DNA of 64,000 nucleotides, from assembly GCA_037200445.1 (NCBI GenBank), contig JBBCGH010000001.1, positions 1,426,001 to 1,490,000 on the forward strand, in the 5' to 3' direction. Source of the stretch: Alphaproteobacteria bacterium (lineage in GTDB: Bacteria; Pseudomonadota; Alphaproteobacteria; Rhizobiales; Xanthobacteraceae). Below are positions 1 through 7,735 of the stretch, in pieces (position 1 is the stretch's first letter; the number at the start of each line of letters is the position of its first letter). Under the pieces are notes generated by a model. It did not search any database. It saw nothing but the letters and a program-made list of their open reading frames with translations, and was not told where the DNA came from. The position numbers were made by a program, and so were the translations under genes.

Positions 1-16
1 CTTCGACGTTTGCTGG

Positions 17-37
17 ATACCCGCTTTCGCGGGGTAT
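17..37. repeat. GC-rich palindrome beyond the receptor gene
   Basis: ATACCCGC, a TTTC loop and GCGGGGTAT form a hairpin with one bulged base, just past the stop of the minus-strand receptor gene. It could end transcription of that gene, but no T-tract follows, so it may equally be one of the intergenic palindromic repeats common in Rhizobiales. Confidence 0.4.
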
Positions 38-63
38 GACGAAGGAGAGCCAGGCGCGTTCGT

Positions 64-1044
64 CTACTCCGCCTTGATTCCCGCCGCCTTGATGATCGGG
101 CCCCACTTCTCGTACTCGGCGCGGATGAAATTGCCGAACTCGGCGGGCGAGGAGCCGACTGTGACGGCGCCGAGATCGACCAGCCGGGTTTTCACCGCCG
201 GCGCCTTCAGCGCCTCGATGAGGCTGGTCGCGACCTTGTCGCGGATCGCTGCGGGCAGCCCGGCGGGCGCCAGCACGCCCCACCACACGCCGGTATCGTA
301 GGTCGGCACCGTCTCGCCGATCGACGGCACGTCGGGCAGCACGCTCGAGCGCGCTGCCGTGGTGACGCCAAGCGGACGCACGGTGCCGGCCCTGATCTGC
401 GCGATCGATTCCGGAATGTTGTTGAACGTCATCGGAATGTGCCCGCCCATCAGGTCGCCGAGCGAGGGCGCGCCGCCCTTGTAGGGCACCGCCGCGATCT
501 CGACCTTGGTCAGCGCCTTCAGAAGTTCGCCGGCGAGATGCGGCGACGTGCCGTTGCCGGCGTGCCCGTATGAGAGTTTGCCTGGATTCGCGCGCGCCTC
601 CGCGAGCATGTCGGCCAGCGTCTTGAGCGGCGAGTCCGCCTTGACCAGCAGCATGTTCGGCGACGAACCGATCAGCGAGATCGGCGTGAAGTCGTCGAAG
701 CCGTACGGCATCTTGGCGTAGAAATACGGATTGAGCGCGTGTCCTGCCGCCACGAGGATGAGCGTGTAGCCGTCCGGCGGCGACTTCGCGAGCGCCTGCG
801 TGGCAATGACACCGCCCGCGCCGGGGCGATTCTCGATGACGATGGTCTGGCCCCACTGGCGGCCGAGCTCGTCGCCCAGCGTGCGCGCGATGATGTCGAC
901 CGCGCCGCCGGGCGGGAAGGGCACCAGGATATGCACCGGCGCCGCCGGGTAGTCCTGCGCATGCGCCGCACATGAAAGAGCGACGCCGGCAAGCGCACCG
1001 ATGCAGCGCAGCCATGCGCGCACACGTTTCTCCTGCACTGCCAT
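64..1044 (-). CDS. Bug/TctC-family tripartite tricarboxylate transporter substrate-binding protein
   Basis: Periplasmic receptor of the Bug (TctC) family, which binds carboxylates and either feeds TctAB-type permeases or acts as a sensor. The N-terminus has a basic start, a hydrophobic core and an AHA-Q signal-peptidase site (residues about 1-30 from this start). Next comes the family signature PVHILVPFPPGGAVD, then the typical ENRPGAGG and DGYTL stretches. The ATG at 1044 is preferred over the longer frame because GGGAGG lies 6 bases upstream. The length (about 326 aa) is normal. No TctA or TctB membrane genes are adjacent in the window, so it may be one of the many orphan Bug receptors; its ligand cannot be read from sequence. 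Confidence 0.9.
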   Translation of the reverse strand: MAVQEKRVRAWLRCIGALAGVALSCAAHAQDYPAAPVHILVPFPPGGAVDIIARTLGDELGRQWGQTIVIENRPGAGGVIATQALAKSPPDGYTLILVAAGHALNPYFYAKMPYGFDDFTPISLIGSSPNMLLVKADSPLKTLADMLAEARANPGKLSYGHAGNGTSPHLAGELLKALTKVEIAAVPYKGGAPSLGDLMGGHIPMTFNNIPESIAQIRAGTVRPLGVTTAARSSVLPDVPSIGETVPTYDTGVWWGVLAPAGLPAAIRDKVATSLIEALKAPAVKTRLVDLGAVTVGSSPAEFGNFIRAEYEKWGPIIKAAGIKAE

Positions 1045-1141
1045 CAATCCTCCCCTGCGAAACGCCGGTAGCGTTCGGCACCCAAGCAAGCTAACACGAC
1101 CTGAAGAGAAACATTGAGAGGGCTCGAGGGGGTTTTGGCCG

Positions 1142-2209
1142 ATGGCTGATCTGAAGCGCGTATTCTATGTGAAATATCTCGCGCACAACAATTTCATCGA
1201 CATTCTGGGAACGCGCAACGACATCCGGCTCGACAAGCTGGAGAACGACAGCCCGGATGACGTGGCGGCGCCCGTGCTCGCCGGCGCGCACGCGTTCCAG
1301 ATCGGCTCCGCGCGCGACGAGCTCGCAAAGAGGTTTCACGCCGATCGCGATCTGTTGCGCCGCACCCAAAGCCTGCTGATCGTCTCGACCAACGGCGCCG
1401 GCTACGACACCGTCAATCTGAACGCCTGCACCGACGCGGGCGTGCTGGTGGTCAATCAGGCGGGCGGCAACAAGGAGGCGGTTGCCGAGCACGCGCTTGC
1501 CATGATGCTTAGCCTCACCAAGAAAATCGTGGAGAGCGATCGCGCGAGCCGCCGCGAGAAGGACCTCAATCGCGCGCTCTATATCGGTCATGATCTCCGT
1601 TACAAAACGGTGGGGATCGTCGGCCTCGGCAATGTCGGCAAGCGTCTCGCCGAATTGTGCCGCGGGCTGTTCTCGATGCGCGTGCTTGCCTATGACCCCT
1701 ATGTGCCGGCCGATGTGATGAAAGCCAACGGTGTCGAGAAGGTCGAACTCGACGAACTGATGCGGCAGGCGGATTTTGTCTCGATCAATTGCCCGCTCAC
1801 CGACGAGTCGCGCGGCATGGTCGGCGCGAAACAGTATGCGCTGATGAAGCCGAATGCCTATTTCGTCACGACCGCGCGCGGCAGCATCCATGACGAAAAG
1901 GCACTCGAGGACGCGTTGCGCGGGAAGAAAATTGCCGGTGCCGGGCTCGACGTGTGGGAGAAGGAGCCGCCGCCGCTCGAGCACCCGTTGCTCCAGTTCG
2001 ACAACGTGATCGTCACGCCGCACACGGCGGGCGTCACCCGCGAGGCGCGCGAGAACATGGGGCGCTTTGCCGCCGAGCAGATGATCGCGGCGCTCGACGG
2101 CAAGCCGGTCGAACGCGTGCTCAATCCGGTGGTGTGGCCGCGTTACGCGGCGCGCTTCAAGGAGACGTTCGGCTTTGCGCCGCAAGGCCCGGGCGTTGGC
2201 GGCGGATAG
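1142..2209 (+). CDS. D-isomer-specific 2-hydroxyacid dehydrogenase (NAD-binding)
   Basis: Member of the D-2-hydroxyacid dehydrogenase superfamily (phosphoglycerate, glyoxylate and hydroxypyruvate reductases), which reduces 2-oxo acids with NAD(P)H. It shows the Rossmann glycine motif GLGNVGKRL, the catalytic arginine in TTARGSIHDE, an acidic residue in GLDVWEKEP and the catalytic histidine in VTPHTAG. At 355 aa it is slightly long for a short-form enzyme. The ATG follows directly after the receptor gene on the opposite strand, so the two are divergent over about 100 bp. An MFS carrier starts 17 bp downstream and is probably co-transcribed, suggesting uptake plus oxidation of a hydroxy acid; the substrate is unknown. 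Confidence 0.88.
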   Translation: MADLKRVFYVKYLAHNNFIDILGTRNDIRLDKLENDSPDDVAAPVLAGAHAFQIGSARDELAKRFHADRDLLRRTQSLLIVSTNGAGYDTVNLNACTDAGVLVVNQAGGNKEAVAEHALAMMLSLTKKIVESDRASRREKDLNRALYIGHDLRYKTVGIVGLGNVGKRLAELCRGLFSMRVLAYDPYVPADVMKANGVEKVELDELMRQADFVSINCPLTDESRGMVGAKQYALMKPNAYFVTTARGSIHDEKALEDALRGKKIAGAGLDVWEKEPPPLEHPLLQFDNVIVTPHTAGVTREARENMGRFAAEQMIAALDGKPVERVLNPVVWPRYAARFKETFGFAPQGPGVGGG

Positions 2210-2225
2210 TCGCGCGCATTGCCGA

Positions 2226-3446
2226 ATGCCTCCCAGCATCGAAACCCGAACCTCGTGGATCACCGCATCGCTGTCGCTGGTGATCCTCGGCGTTTCGTAT
2301 GGCGCGCCGTGGATCGTCGTGGTGGCGCTCAAGCCGATCGCGGCCGAAATGGGCGGCGTGCGCTCGGTGCCGTCATTTGCGTCATCGCTCGCGTGGTTCG
2401 GCGCGGCGTTCGGCGGGATCGGCATGGGCTGGCTGGCGGACCGCTACGGCGTGCGTTGGACCGTGATGTTCGGCTCCGTGATGATCGCGATCGGGCTTGC
2501 GATCTCCTCGCTCGGGCAGACCTGGGAGCTCTATCTCGGTCACGGCCTGTTCATCGGCCTGCTCGGCAACTCCGGCCTCAACGCGCCGCTCTATGTCTAT
2601 GTCAGCCGCTGGTTCGACCGCCGGCGCGGCTCAGCGCTCGCGCTGATCGCGAGCGGGCAATACATCTCCGGCACGATCTGGCCGCCGATCTTCGAGAGCG
2701 CGATCGCCGGGTACGGCTGGCGGCAGACGATGCTCGTCTTCGGCCTGCTTCAGGTCGTCGTGATCCTGCCGATCGCGATCGTCGTCCTCAGGCGCCCGCC
2801 CGAAGTCGTCGCGCCGTCGGCAGCCTCCGCGGAGGCCGAAAAACCAACCGTGCTCGGCCTGCCGAGCGTGGTCGTGTTCACGATGCTGTGCATTGCGGCG
2901 TTCTGCTGCTGCATGCCGATGTCGATGCCGCAGGTACACCTTGTGGCGCTTTGCAGCGACCTCGGCATCAAACCGGCGCACGGCGCGGCCATGCTTTCGG
3001 TCTTGCTCGGCACAGCGTTCGTCAGCCGGCAGATCTGGGGCGCGATATCCGACCGGATCGGTGGCCTGCTCACGGTGCTGATCGGCTCGGCCTGGCAGTT
3101 CTTTTCGATCGCGGCGCTTGCGGTGACCCAGGACGAGATCGGCCTGTTCACCGTCACGGCCATCTTTGGGCTCGGCTTCTCGGGGATCATTCCGGCTTAT
3201 GTGCTGGCGGTGCGAGAATTGTTTCCCGCGCATGAAGCAGGCTGGCGCGTGCCGGCGCTTTTGTGTTTCAGCGGTTTGGGGATGGCATCGGGCGGCTTAT
3301 TCGCAGGCATGCTCTACGATCACTTCGGCTACTACGCGCCGGCCTTTGCGGCCGGTCTGATCTTCAATCTCGTGAACCTTGGGCTGATCGGCACGTTGGT
3401 GGCGCGGCGGAGCGGCTGGTTCGGCCCGCGTCTTGCCTATGGATGA
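2226..3446 (+). CDS. MFS transporter (oxalate/formate antiporter-like)
   Basis: A 12-helix major facilitator. It has the loop 2-3 signature GWLADRYGVRWTV and a second copy SDRIGGLLTVL after helix 8. The ATG at 2226 gives MPPSIETRTSW and a 406-aa protein of normal length; an earlier in-frame start at 2175 would overlap the dehydrogenase. It lies 17 bp behind the dehydrogenase and 4 bp before the YjbQ-family gene, so the three form a likely operon. The carrier probably moves a monocarboxylate or hydroxy acid used by the dehydrogenase; that link is inferred from context only. Confidence 0.85.
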   Translation: MPPSIETRTSWITASLSLVILGVSYGAPWIVVVALKPIAAEMGGVRSVPSFASSLAWFGAAFGGIGMGWLADRYGVRWTVMFGSVMIAIGLAISSLGQTWELYLGHGLFIGLLGNSGLNAPLYVYVSRWFDRRRGSALALIASGQYISGTIWPPIFESAIAGYGWRQTMLVFGLLQVVVILPIAIVVLRRPPEVVAPSAASAEAEKPTVLGLPSVVVFTMLCIAAFCCCMPMSMPQVHLVALCSDLGIKPAHGAAMLSVLLGTAFVSRQIWGAISDRIGGLLTVLIGSAWQFFSIAALAVTQDEIGLFTVTAIFGLGFSGIIPAYVLAVRELFPAHEAGWRVPALLCFSGLGMASGGLFAGMLYDHFGYYAPAFAAGLIFNLVNLGLIGTLVARRSGWFGPRLAYG

Positions 3447-3449
3447 GTC

Positions 3450-3908
3450 ATGGCGCGGCTCGAAAATGTGCAGAGCGGGGCGCCCGACCTGATCGCGTCG
3501 GCAACGCTCACGGTCGAGACGCGCGGCGAAGGCTTTGTCGAGATCACCCGCGACGTCGCGGCCTTCCTGCAGCAGGTCGGTGCAGCCGAGGGCATCGCGT
3601 TTGCCTACATCCGCCACACCTCTGCATCACTTGTCATTCAGGAGAATGCCGATCCGGACGTGCAGACCGATCTCGTCACCGCGTTGCGCCGGATAGCACC
3701 AGCCAATGCGGGCTGGGTGCACGACACCGAAGGCCCGGACGACATGCCGGCGCATATCAAGGCGATGGTGAACGGGGTATCGCTGCACGTGCCGGTGACC
3801 GGTGGGAAACTTGCGCTCGGCACCTGGCAAGGAATCTACCTGGCGGAGCACCGGGCGCGGCCGCACCGGCGCGAGGTGCTCCTCTCATTCATCGGCAGCC
3901 GGCACTGA
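3450..3908 (+). CDS. YjbQ family protein (UPF0047, secondary thiamine-phosphate synthase-like)
   Basis: Small (152 aa) protein of the YjbQ/UPF0047 family; some members have weak thiamine-phosphate synthase activity, but the physiological role is unsettled. Family hallmarks are visible: FAYIRHTSASLVIQENAD in the middle, the DDMPAHIKAMV segment with its histidine, and the C-terminal GTWQGIYLAEHR followed by HRREV. The gene starts 4 bp after the MFS stop, and its last 24 bp overlap the convergent membrane-protein gene. Confidence 0.9.
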   Translation: MARLENVQSGAPDLIASATLTVETRGEGFVEITRDVAAFLQQVGAAEGIAFAYIRHTSASLVIQENADPDVQTDLVTALRRIAPANAGWVHDTEGPDDMPAHIKAMVNGVSLHVPVTGGKLALGTWQGIYLAEHRARPHRREVLLSFIGSRH

Positions 3909-4319
3909 TCCGTCGTCCGAAGCCGCTGCCGGCATTGTCTGCGCCGAAGCCAATGTGCTCTCGTGGTGGCTCGCGAGTGCCAGCGCGCAAAAGACGATGG
4001 CGACCACCGCCGCACCCCGGGCGAAGCTGAGCAGAATCCGTTCCAGCGTGGCTCGCGCCATCCGCAGGCCTCCCGCGCCGCGCGGGCGGTCTCGCTGCGC
4101 CACGGTACGCCAGAATGCGCCGCGGCTGATGTTGTCCTCGCTGAGGCCGCGGGTCTTCAGGATCAGGGCGAGGGCGAACAGAAGCGCAATGTTCGCGCCG
4201 GCAAGGAACGCGACTGGCGGCTGGAGGTCGTTGAGAACAATGAGAAGAACGCCGACCAGGCTGGCGAGCACGGCGTACCAGAGCGTCAGGCCGAAAGCAG
4301 TTTCTCGGAAGTTATCCAT
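3885..4319 (-). CDS. Uncharacterised small membrane protein
   Basis: A 144-aa protein not assigned to a family. Two hydrophobic helices near the N-terminus (about residues 8-28 and 35-52) are followed by a basic cytoplasmic linker with many arginines, a third hydrophobic segment near residue 100 and an acidic, alanine-rich tail. The start at MDNFRETAFG is chosen because the frame upstream of it is arginine-rich and looks non-coding. It converges with the YjbQ gene and overlaps it by 24 bp. No function can be stated. Confidence 0.6.
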   Translation of the reverse strand: MDNFRETAFGLTLWYAVLASLVGVLLIVLNDLQPPVAFLAGANIALLFALALILKTRGLSEDNISRGAFWRTVAQRDRPRGAGGLRMARATLERILLSFARGAAVVAIVFCALALASHHESTLASAQTMPAAASDDGSVPAADE

Positions 4320-4480
4320 GGCGTCCTCTTCGTGACACCCGAGCCTCCCCCTTCGCTGGTGCGCCACTCCGGCCAAGACGCGCGGATAACGTTCCAAGCC
4401 TAATCCGGTTCGGCGCGGTGGCAAGCCAAAGAGTCGGGCGCTGGCTGCTCGATGCCTGGCCAGTCCGGCGATCCTGGCGT

Positions 4481-4747
4481 CTAATCCGCGCTGCGTGCAA
4501 AGCGGAACAGCGCGACCGCGAACACAATCGCCGCCCCCTGGATCGCCAGATAGATGCCGAGCGGGATTCCGATCACCGGAACCGCGATTTTGTTCAGCGA
4601 ATGCACGAACCAGTTGACCAGCAGAAAGTAGGTCAACCAGACGCCGAGCATAGCGAGCAGAAGCTTCTTGGCTCGCGCCCAGAGGGTAGAGTTGTGGGCG
4701 CTGATGAGTGCCTGCGCCAGATCGTCGTGGAGCAACTGGTTCAGCAT
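4481..4747 (-). CDS. DUF4212-like small membrane subunit (solute:sodium symporter type)
   Basis: An 88-aa protein with two transmembrane helices (about residues 27-47 and 58-80). The pattern of a tryptophan-rich first helix, then LNKI and GIPLGIYLAIQGAAIVF, matches DUF4212, the small partner of some sodium:solute symporters. The ATG at 4747 is set by GAGGAG about 8 bases upstream; the longer frame is unlikely. The usual large symporter subunit is not next to it: the neighbour upstream is an MHS-type MFS carrier, and the nearest SSS-fold protein is the sensor kinase at 7736-11248. So this is an orphan subunit, or one serving a symporter elsewhere. Confidence 0.65.
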   Translation of the reverse strand: MLNQLLHDDLAQALISAHNSTLWARAKKLLLAMLGVWLTYFLLVNWFVHSLNKIAVPVIGIPLGIYLAIQGAAIVFAVALFRFARSAD

Positions 4748-4922
4748 CGGAATCTCCTCGCGGCCAATCCTGGCCGGTTCGTCGCGTTCTGCGGCGAAGC
4801 GAGAAGGTCCGGCGCACTTCTCGCCACCGGTTCTTGCCCATGCAAGAACCATGGCCAAAAAGTGTGCGCCTGGCTGGTTAACGAGTCCTAAACAACGTGT
4901 GGCGCGCGGGCCACACAACGCA

Positions 4923-4950
4923 AAGAGGCGGCCGACCGGGGCCGCCTCTT
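4923..4950 (-). terminator. Strong hairpin after the MHS transporter gene
   Basis: AAGAGGCGGCC and GGCCGCCTCTT form a perfect 11-bp stem with a 6-base loop, 27 bp beyond the MHS gene stop and followed by TTTG in the direction of transcription. It is a likely Rho-independent terminator with a short T-tract. Confidence 0.65.
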
Positions 4951-4976
4951 GCCGTTCTAGCTAGTGATGGATCGGA

Positions 4977-6620
4977 TCAGACCTTGCTGCCCTGGATCGC
5001 CACGCCGGAGCCGGTGTTGATATCGACGCCCTTGGTGTCCTTCAGGAAGAGCGCACCGACGATCAATGTCATCACGGCGACGATGATCGGATACCAGAGA
5101 CCGGCATAGATATCGCCGGTCGACGCCACCACGGCGGTGGCGAGCAGCGGCAGCATGCCGCCGAACCAGCCGTTGCCGATGTGATACGGCAGCGACATCG
5201 AGGTGTAACGGATCTTGGTCGGGAACATCTCGACCAGGAAAGCGGCGATCGGCCCGTACACCATGGTCACGTAGATCACCATGATGACGATGATCAGTTC
5301 CGCCATGAACCAGTTCACCTTGGCGAGATCAGCCTTCGCGGGATAGCCGGCGTCCTTGAATGCCGCCGTCCATTTCGGATTGTCCCAGCCTTCGACAGTC
5401 GTGTTGCCGATCTTGAGCGAGACCTTGTCGCCGGCGACGTGTTCGGTCTTGAACGAGACGCCGAGCTTGGTGACGAAGTCCTTGGCGCGGTCGCAGTTGG
5501 TGAAGTTCGACCACGGACCGACGAAGATGTGGAAGTTGCACTTCGACGTGTCGGCCTGCACCACCACCTGGTTCTTCTGCTGGAACGCCTCGAGATCCGG
5601 ATTGACGAAGTGGGTCAGCGCGGCGAACAGCGGGAAGTACGTGATCGCCGCGATCGCGCAGCCCGCCAGGATGATCTTCAGCCGCCCGATCCGGTCGGAC
5701 AGCCAGCCGAAGAAGATGAAGAATGGCGTGCCGATCAGGAGCGAGATCGCGATCAGCGTGTAAGCAGGGATCAGGTCGAGCTTCAGCGTGATGAGCAGGA
5801 AGAACAGCGCATAGAACTGCCCCGTGTACCACACCACGCCCTGGCCGGCGGTCGCTCCGAGCAACGCGAGCAGCACGTACTTGTTGTTGGGATAGCGGAG
5901 GAAGCTCTCGGTCAGCGGGGCCTTCGAGCCTTTGCCCTCTTCCTTCATCTTCTGGAAGATCGGGGTCTCATTGAGCTTGAGCCGGATCCAGACCGAGAAC
6001 ACGAGCAGGATCAGGGACACCCAGAACGGAATGCGCCAGCCCCACTCGGCGAACACCTTGGTGTCCATGTACACGCGACAGAGCCCGATCACGAGCAGTG
6101 CAAGGAAGAAGCCGAGCGTAGCGGTCGTCTGGATGAACGCCGTGGTGTAACCGCGCTCGTTCGGGCGCGAGTGTTCGGCCACATAGGTCGCGGCGCCGCC
6201 GTACTCGCCGCCCAGCGCAAGGCCCTGCGCGAGGCGCAGCAGCACGAGCAGGACCGGCGCGAGCCAGCCGATCGACGCGAAAGTCGGGAGCAGGCCGACC
6301 AGAAACGTCGCGCCGCCCATCACCACGATGGTGACAAGGAAGGTGTATTTGCGCCCGACGATGTCGCCGATGCGGCCGAAGATGATTGCGCCGAACGGGC
6401 GCACCAGGAAGCCGGCCGCGTAAGTTGCGAAGGCGGACAGCAGCGCGGCCGTGTCGTTGCCGGGTGGGAAGAACAGCGCGGCGAAGAACGGCGCCAGGGT
6501 GGCGTAGAGATAGAAGTCGTACCACTCGAAAACCGTGCCGGTCGACGATGCGAAGATGACGAATTTCTCGTCCCTCGTCATGCCGCCCGACCGGGCGGAT
6601 GTTTCGGCCATTGCTGTCAT
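4977..6620 (-). CDS. MFS transporter, metabolite:H+ symporter (MHS) family
   Basis: A 547-aa proton-coupled carrier of the MHS family (citrate, ketoglutarate, proline/betaine and shikimate carriers). It shows the family start SSTGTVFEWYDFYLY, the loop motif GRIGDIVGRKYTF, then LGGEYGGAATYVAEH and RGYTTAFIQTTA. Between helices 8 and 9 there is an extra soluble insert of about 90 residues (roughly 345-430), with two cysteines, that simple MHS members lack. The start could be the first ATG or the MAETSAR four residues later. A hairpin terminator follows the stop, and upstream a 330-bp divergent region separates it from a response regulator that could control it. Substrate unknown. Confidence 0.88.
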   Translation of the reverse strand: MTAMAETSARSGGMTRDEKFVIFASSTGTVFEWYDFYLYATLAPFFAALFFPPGNDTAALLSAFATYAAGFLVRPFGAIIFGRIGDIVGRKYTFLVTIVVMGGATFLVGLLPTFASIGWLAPVLLVLLRLAQGLALGGEYGGAATYVAEHSRPNERGYTTAFIQTTATLGFFLALLVIGLCRVYMDTKVFAEWGWRIPFWVSLILLVFSVWIRLKLNETPIFQKMKEEGKGSKAPLTESFLRYPNNKYVLLALLGATAGQGVVWYTGQFYALFFLLITLKLDLIPAYTLIAISLLIGTPFFIFFGWLSDRIGRLKIILAGCAIAAITYFPLFAALTHFVNPDLEAFQQKNQVVVQADTSKCNFHIFVGPWSNFTNCDRAKDFVTKLGVSFKTEHVAGDKVSLKIGNTTVEGWDNPKWTAAFKDAGYPAKADLAKVNWFMAELIIVIMVIYVTMVYGPIAAFLVEMFPTKIRYTSMSLPYHIGNGWFGGMLPLLATAVVASTGDIYAGLWYPIIVAVMTLIVGALFLKDTKGVDINTGSGVAIQGSKV

Positions 6621-6724
6621 TGCTGTCCCCCCTTGGCGGCCCTGGCCGCCTCAATCTTGCCGCCCGGATCGACTCCGCAGGCGCGGAAAAACCGCGCGTT
6701 GCATTCCGAGATGTATCATCGGCG

Positions 6725-6750
6725 CAAAAGTCCGCCATATACGACTTTTG
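6725..6750. promoter_or_regulatory. Inverted repeat in the divergent MHS/response-regulator intergenic region
   Basis: CAAAAGTC and GACTTTTG, 10 bp apart, form an 8-bp inverted repeat (flanks GGCG/GCGC extend it imperfectly) in the 330-bp region between the MHS carrier (start 6620) and the response regulator (start 6952). Its size suits a dimeric LuxR-type regulator. The role as an operator is inferred; the rest of the interval holds no convincing gene. Confidence 0.35.
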
Positions 6751-6951
6751 GCGCAGATGGTCCTCCTAAGAGCAGAAATCATTGAGGAAATTTAGTTCGA
6801 TGTTGCGATAGAATGGCGCAGCGACAGCGCCTCCCGTGGCGAGTCGCCGCGCTTGCCGCGGCCTTGAGCCCACTCAACAATGGGCGCGCCAGCGCACAAC
6901 AATGCGAAGGTGCGCTGCCGATTCGGGCCGCGTGCAATTGGGGAGTGCCCT

Positions 6952-7608
6952 TTGGCCTATCGCTTCGTGATCGCCGACGACCACCCGCTGTTCCGCGGCG
7001 CGTTGCGCGGGGCGCTGTCCGGACTGTTCGCCGACGCGACGATCGCGGAGGCCGGATCGTTCGACGATGCCGCCGCTTTGCTCGACAGGGAGAGCGATCT
7101 CGACCTCGTGTTGCTCGATCTCTCGATGCCGGGCGTGCGCGGCTTTTCCGGCCTGATGTATCTGCGCGCGCAATATCCGGGCGTGCCGGTCGTCGTGGTC
7201 TCGGCGAACGACGACGCCGCGGTGATCAGGCGTTGCATGGAATTCGGCGCTTCCGGCTTCATTCCGAAGACGCTTGGTGTGGATGCGATGCGTCAGGCGA
7301 TTTCGCGGGTGCTCGAAGGCGGCGTTTGGACCCCGCCGGATGTCGATCTTTCTCCCCGCACCGACGCCGAGACCGCCGACCTGATGGCGCGCCTGCTCAC
7401 GCTGACCCCGCAGCAGACACGCGTGCTGATGATGCTGTCGGAAGGCCTGCTCAACAAGCAGATCGCCTTCAACCTCTCCGTCTCCGAGGCGACCGTGAAG
7501 GCGCACGTGTCCGCGATACTGCAGAAGCTTGGCGTCGAGAGCCGCACCCAGGCGGTGATCGCGGCGGCCAAGATCGAGTCCGGGCAATGGCCGCAGCCGG
7601 TGTCCTAG
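6952..7608 (+). CDS. LuxR/NarL-type response regulator (CrbR/MctR-like)
   Basis: A 218-aa two-component regulator: receiver domain (residues 1-120, acidic pair D9-D10, phospho-acceptor D56 in LLDLSMPG, and lysine in FIPKT) plus a C-terminal LuxR helix-turn-helix (about 150-210, SVSEATVKAHVSAILQKLGV). The start is taken as TTG at 6952 because GGGGAG sits 7 bases upstream and the receiver fold begins at once; an ATG at 6880 would add 24 residues unlike any receiver. It converges on the hybrid sensor kinase at 7736-11248. In other proteobacteria such a pair (CrbS/CrbR, MctS/MctR) senses small carboxylates and controls acetate or monocarboxylate genes; that role is inferred here. Confidence 0.88.
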   Translation: MAYRFVIADDHPLFRGALRGALSGLFADATIAEAGSFDDAAALLDRESDLDLVLLDLSMPGVRGFSGLMYLRAQYPGVPVVVVSANDDAAVIRRCMEFGASGFIPKTLGVDAMRQAISRVLEGGVWTPPDVDLSPRTDAETADLMARLLTLTPQQTRVLMMLSEGLLNKQIAFNLSVSEATVKAHVSAILQKLGVESRTQAVIAAAKIESGQWPQPVS

Positions 7609-7679
7609 AGCATGATCCGAAAAGCATGTCCTCGACCCCGATCGGGGATGGGTACCGGTTTTCGGACAAGATCATGCTC
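7608..7679. repeat. Rhizobiales-type palindromic repeat, copy 1
   Basis: GAGCATGATC at 7608-7617 is the exact inverse of GATCATGCTC at 7670-7679. A nested CCCCGATCGGGG and the pair CGAAAA/TTTTCGG make the whole a long hairpin. It starts on the last base of the response-regulator stop codon. A second copy with the same ends lies at 48755-48869. It sits between convergent genes and may double as a terminator. Confidence 0.75.
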
Positions 7680-7735
7680 AAACAAAAAGCTAGAGCCCAA
7701 CTCTGATTCAACCAACAACGATAGGGCGCTGGCCG

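Noticed and set aside
1091-2425. Minus-strand frame opposite the hydroxyacid dehydrogenase
   Set aside because: Antisense artefact of high GC; the plus-strand dehydrogenase has clear catalytic motifs.
5181-6785. Long open frame antisense to the MHS carrier
   Set aside because: Rich in Arg, Glu, His and Asp as expected from an antisense frame in GC-rich DNA; no domain, and the minus-strand gene is certain.
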